Shown here piece after piece: positions 61,892 through 64,000 of a stretch of 64,000 nucleotides of DNA. Position 1 is the first letter of the stretch. Every line of letters starts with the position of its first letter. The position numbers were made by a program, and so were the translations under genes. The notes below the pieces were generated by a model. It worked only from the letters and a program-made list of their open reading frames with translations. It was not told the origin of the DNA and did no database searches. The stretch comes from Bradyrhizobium murdochi (GTDB lineage Bacteria > Pseudomonadota > Alphaproteobacteria > Rhizobiales > Xanthobacteraceae), in NCBI RefSeq assembly GCF_000472965.1, contig NZ_AXAU01000005.1:186001-250000 (forward strand), read 5' to 3'.

Positions 61892-63682
61892 ATGAAAGAA
61901 CGGGAACTTCGAGACCTGATTGCAGACGTCAAGACCGGTCGGTTGTCGCGGCGGGCCTTTGTCCAGCGAATGATCGCGGTCGGCCTTACGGCGCCGATGG
62001 CCGGGATGATGCTGAGCCGGTCCGGTGTCGCGATGGCTGCGACCGCGCTTCCCTACAAGCCGACCAAGGCCGGCGGCGGGGGCGTGCTGAAGCTGCTGTA
62101 TTGGCAGGCCATAACCCTGCTCAATCCCCATTTCGCCGTCGGCACCAAGGATCAGGAAGGCTCCCGGATCTTCTACGAGCCGCTGGCGGGATGGGATGGC
62201 GACGGCAACCTGGTTCCGATCCTCGCTGCCGAGGTTCCGAGCAAGGAGAACGATGGATTGTCCGAGGACGGCCGCTCCGTGGTCTGGAAGCTGAAACGCG
62301 GCGTCAAATGGCATGACGGCATGCCGTTCACGGCCGACGATGTCGTCTTCACCTGGGAATATGCCAAGACACCGGAGACCGCAGCGGTCTCGATTGCCAA
62401 CTTCAAGGACATCACGGTCGAGAAGATCGACGACTTCACCGTCCGCCTGACTTTTGCCAAGCCGACGCCGTTCTGGGCCGATGCCTTTGTCGGCAATTAC
62501 GGCACGATCATCCCGAAGCATCTGTTCAAGGATTACGTCGGCGCGAAATCGCGCGAGGCGCCGAACAATCTGAAGCCGGTCGGCACCGGCCCTTATCTGT
62601 TCGTGGATTTCAAGCCGGGCGACATGCTTCGCGCCAAGATCAATCCCAACTACCACGTTGCCAACCGGCCGCAGTTCGATGAGCTGGAGGTCAAGGGCGG
62701 CGGCGACGCGGTATCGGCGGCGCGCGCGGTGCTGCAGACCGGCGAATATGACTATGCCTGGAACATGCAGGTCGAAGACGAGATCCTGCTGAGGCTCGAG
62801 GCTGCCGGAAAGGGCAAGGTGAGCATCACTCCGTCAGGCAATGTTGAATTCATCCAGCTCAACTCGACTGATCCCGCGGTCGAGGTCGACGGCGAGCGCG
62901 CCAGCATCAAGACCAAACATCCGCTGTTCAGCGATCCGGCCGTGCGCCAGGCCATCAATCTCCTGATCGATCGCACGTCGATCGAGAAACACATCTATGG
63001 CCGCACGGCGCTGGCCACCGCGAACTTCCTCAACAACCCGGAACGCTTCCGCTCGAAAAACACCAAATTCGAGTTCAACATCGAGAAAGCCAACCAGATC
63101 CTCGAGGCCGCCGGCTGGAAGAAAGGCGGCGACGGCATTCGCGCCAAGGACGGCAAGCGGTTGAAGTTCGTGTTCCAGACCTCGATCAATGCGCCGAGGC
63201 AGAAGACCCAGGCCATCGTCAAGCAGGCATGCCAGAAAGCGGGCATCGACGTCGAACTGAAGTCGGTGGTGGGATCGGTGTTCTTCTCCTCCGACACCGC
63301 CAATCCCGACACCTACACGCATTTCTATTGCGACGCGCAGATGTACAACACCACCATGCCGCAGGCCGATCCGCAGTTCTTCATGAACCAATACACGTCG
63401 TGGCAGGTGGCGAACAAGGACAACAAGTGGCAGGGGCGCAATGTCTCGCGCTGGCAAAGCAAGGAATATGACGAGATCTACAAGCAGGTCGAACGGGAGC
63501 TCGACGCAGTGAAGCGCGCGGCGCTGTTCATCAAGCTCAACGACCTCGTCGTGTCGGACAACTACATCCAACCCATCGTCTCCCGCAGCCGTGTCGCCGC
63601 GCTCGGCGGCAAGCTGACCGCGCATATCTCGGGCTGGGACAACGATCTGTGGCAGCTCGCGAGCTGGTACCGGGAGGCGTGA
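61892..63682 (+). CDS. Oligopeptide/nickel-type ABC substrate-binding protein (SBP_bac_5)
   Basis: 596 residues. The signal is of Tat type (LSRRAFVQRMIAVGLTAPMA). The mature protein follows the family 5 pattern: EGSRIFYEPLAGWDGDGNLV near the start, SEDGRSVVWKLKRGVKWHDG and DDVVFTWEYAK, and a long C-terminal lobe. Family members bind oligopeptides, nickel, glutathione or opines; the ligand is unknown. No permease gene is seen before the window edge, 318 bases downstream. It lies between the intact Kelch gene and a decayed Kelch fragment. Confidence 0.9.
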   Translation: MKERELRDLIADVKTGRLSRRAFVQRMIAVGLTAPMAGMMLSRSGVAMAATALPYKPTKAGGGGVLKLLYWQAITLLNPHFAVGTKDQEGSRIFYEPLAGWDGDGNLVPILAAEVPSKENDGLSEDGRSVVWKLKRGVKWHDGMPFTADDVVFTWEYAKTPETAAVSIANFKDITVEKIDDFTVRLTFAKPTPFWADAFVGNYGTIIPKHLFKDYVGAKSREAPNNLKPVGTGPYLFVDFKPGDMLRAKINPNYHVANRPQFDELEVKGGGDAVSAARAVLQTGEYDYAWNMQVEDEILLRLEAAGKGKVSITPSGNVEFIQLNSTDPAVEVDGERASIKTKHPLFSDPAVRQAINLLIDRTSIEKHIYGRTALATANFLNNPERFRSKNTKFEFNIEKANQILEAAGWKKGGDGIRAKDGKRLKFVFQTSINAPRQKTQAIVKQACQKAGIDVELKSVVGSVFFSSDTANPDTYTHFYCDAQMYNTTMPQADPQFFMNQYTSWQVANKDNKWQGRNVSRWQSKEYDEIYKQVERELDAVKRAALFIKLNDLVVSDNYIQPIVSRSRVAALGGKLTAHISGWDNDLWQLASWYREA

Positions 63683-63704
63683 GAGCGAAACGTCGGATGT
63701 GCCA

Positions 63705-63735
63705 GGCATTACGGTGACGGTGTCACCGTAATGCC
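63705..63735. promoter_or_regulatory. Perfect 13-bp inverted repeat after the binding-protein gene
   Basis: GGCATTACGGTGA and TCACCGTAATGCC are separated by five bases and lie 22 bases after the stop codon. There is no T tract. It may act as a transcript 3' hairpin, or mark the edge of the duplicated Kelch fragment that begins directly after it. Confidence 0.5.
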
Positions 63736-63833
63736 GACGGACTGCCATGGTCCGCCGCCGGCGCGCGGTGGACTGTCGCGCCGGCAGCCGCGACAATGAA
63801 CGCTCTCCTGTTCAGTGCGGCAGATGCGATGTC
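63736..63833 (-). pseudogene. Decayed fragment of the Kelch gene 5' end
   Basis: The sequence aligns with 61511-61624 (the start of the Kelch gene), sharing GACTGTCGCGCCGGCAGCC and CTCTCCTGTTCAG, with small gaps. Read on the minus strand it encodes NRRAFIVAAAGATV, against NRRAFVAVAAGATV in the intact gene. It lacks the propeller. A further 12-base match (AATTGCAGGTGA, 63835 and 61729) follows after a deletion, so it is a truncated duplicate. Confidence 0.75.
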
Positions 63834-63846
63834 GAATTGCAGGTGA

Positions 63847-64000
63847 CCTGCATCGCAACTGTTAGCTAGCTCACACGTGAAGGCTGCAGAACGCTGTAGG
63901 CTCTTCACGGTTCGCCGTGAGCGGTAATGCTCCGGCTGCGCAAGCGAATATCGATAGTGCGGACAGCGCGTCCGGCCGGTTGTCACTGGCCGCGACGATC
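63847..64000. other. Window-edge intergenic sequence
   Basis: No gene is recognisable. An open frame on the minus strand continues from the Kelch fragment but shows no conserved character. The next gene presumably begins beyond the window edge. Confidence 0.4.

Noticed and set aside
1..64000. tRNA, rRNA, CRISPR arrays, prophage or insertion sequences
   Set aside because: I scanned the intergenic regions and found no cloverleaf with a TψC-type GTTCGAATC block, no regular spaced repeats, and no transposase, integrase or phage structural proteins. A small structured RNA could still be missed by eye.

Overview
The window reads as chromosomal DNA of a Bradyrhizobium-like alphaproteobacterium (Rhizobiales, Nitrobacteraceae). 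The evidence is the high G+C, the NdvA-type glucan exporter, the MinCDE set, the DUF1013/TrcR cell-cycle protein, many acyl-CoA enzymes and orphan solute-binding proteins, CtrA-type TTAA-N7-TTAA boxes, and palindromic intergenic repeats of the kind common in this family. This is inference from gene content; no rRNA is present to confirm it. Coding density is high, and I see no tRNA, CRISPR array, insertion sequence or prophage.

Layout. 0.1-2 kb: a Cys-rich exported protein and a REC-EAL protein that looks catalytically dead. 2.3-6.4 kb: a TAXI-type TRAP transporter (binding protein plus fused permease) divergent from an SDR oxidoreductase. 6.4-9.8 kb: a CPA1 Na+/H+ antiporter, a membrane protein and an exported TPR protein. 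10-13.8 kb: propionyl-CoA synthetase, small proteins (lipoprotein, DUF6494, SemiSWEET-like) and TrcR. 14-16.4 kb: the tight ispH-thrB-rnhA operon, then a long palindromic repeat. 16.7-23.3 kb (minus strand): 1-Cys peroxiredoxin, DUF924, FadD-type ligase, D,D-carboxypeptidase with a Lys/Ala/Pro tail, and NdvA. 23.6-27.1 kb: an orphan NMT1-type binding protein, a Gly/Tyr-rich exported protein, a HisE-like protein, a YqaA/DedA-type protein and a Cys-rich exported protein.

27.2-29.9 kb holds a nitronate monooxygenase-like / SDR / thioesterase cluster. 29.9-32.1 kb has an orphan amino-acid-type binding protein with a helical N-terminal extension next to a single-pass membrane protein. minCDE (32.7-34.6 kb) follows a near-perfect CtrA box. 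An acyl-CoA ligase is divergent from a second nitronate monooxygenase-like gene (34.6-37.2 kb), followed by a large MscS channel and a MocR regulator divergent from an EamA exporter, with an inverted repeat near their 5' ends. 42.2-46 kb holds small membrane, exported and low-complexity proteins, with a second CtrA box at 42,963 and an (AC)9 tract.

46-50.5 kb: a 7TMR-DISM-type histidine kinase translationally coupled to a NarL-type regulator, divergent from threonine ammonia-lyase and a RidA-family protein lacking the canonical arginine. 50.6-53.9 kb: a tungstate/molybdate-type ABC system (permease, ATPase, binding protein) divergent from an HTH plus periplasmic-binding-like regulator. 54-64 kb: a His/Tyr-rich exported protein, lytic transglycosylase, MFS transporter, MpaB-family protein, small proteins, a CYTH-CHAD protein, a Tat-type Kelch protein, and an oligopeptide-type binding protein followed by a decayed copy of the Kelch gene's 5' end.

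I found no wholly new multi-gene system. The best leads are the two CtrA boxes (one in front of an unknown 81-aa protein), the degenerate REC-EAL protein, the ligand-sensing regulator of the tungstate system, the orphan binding protein/membrane protein pair, the atypical RidA beside threonine ammonia-lyase, and the Kelch 5' remnant.
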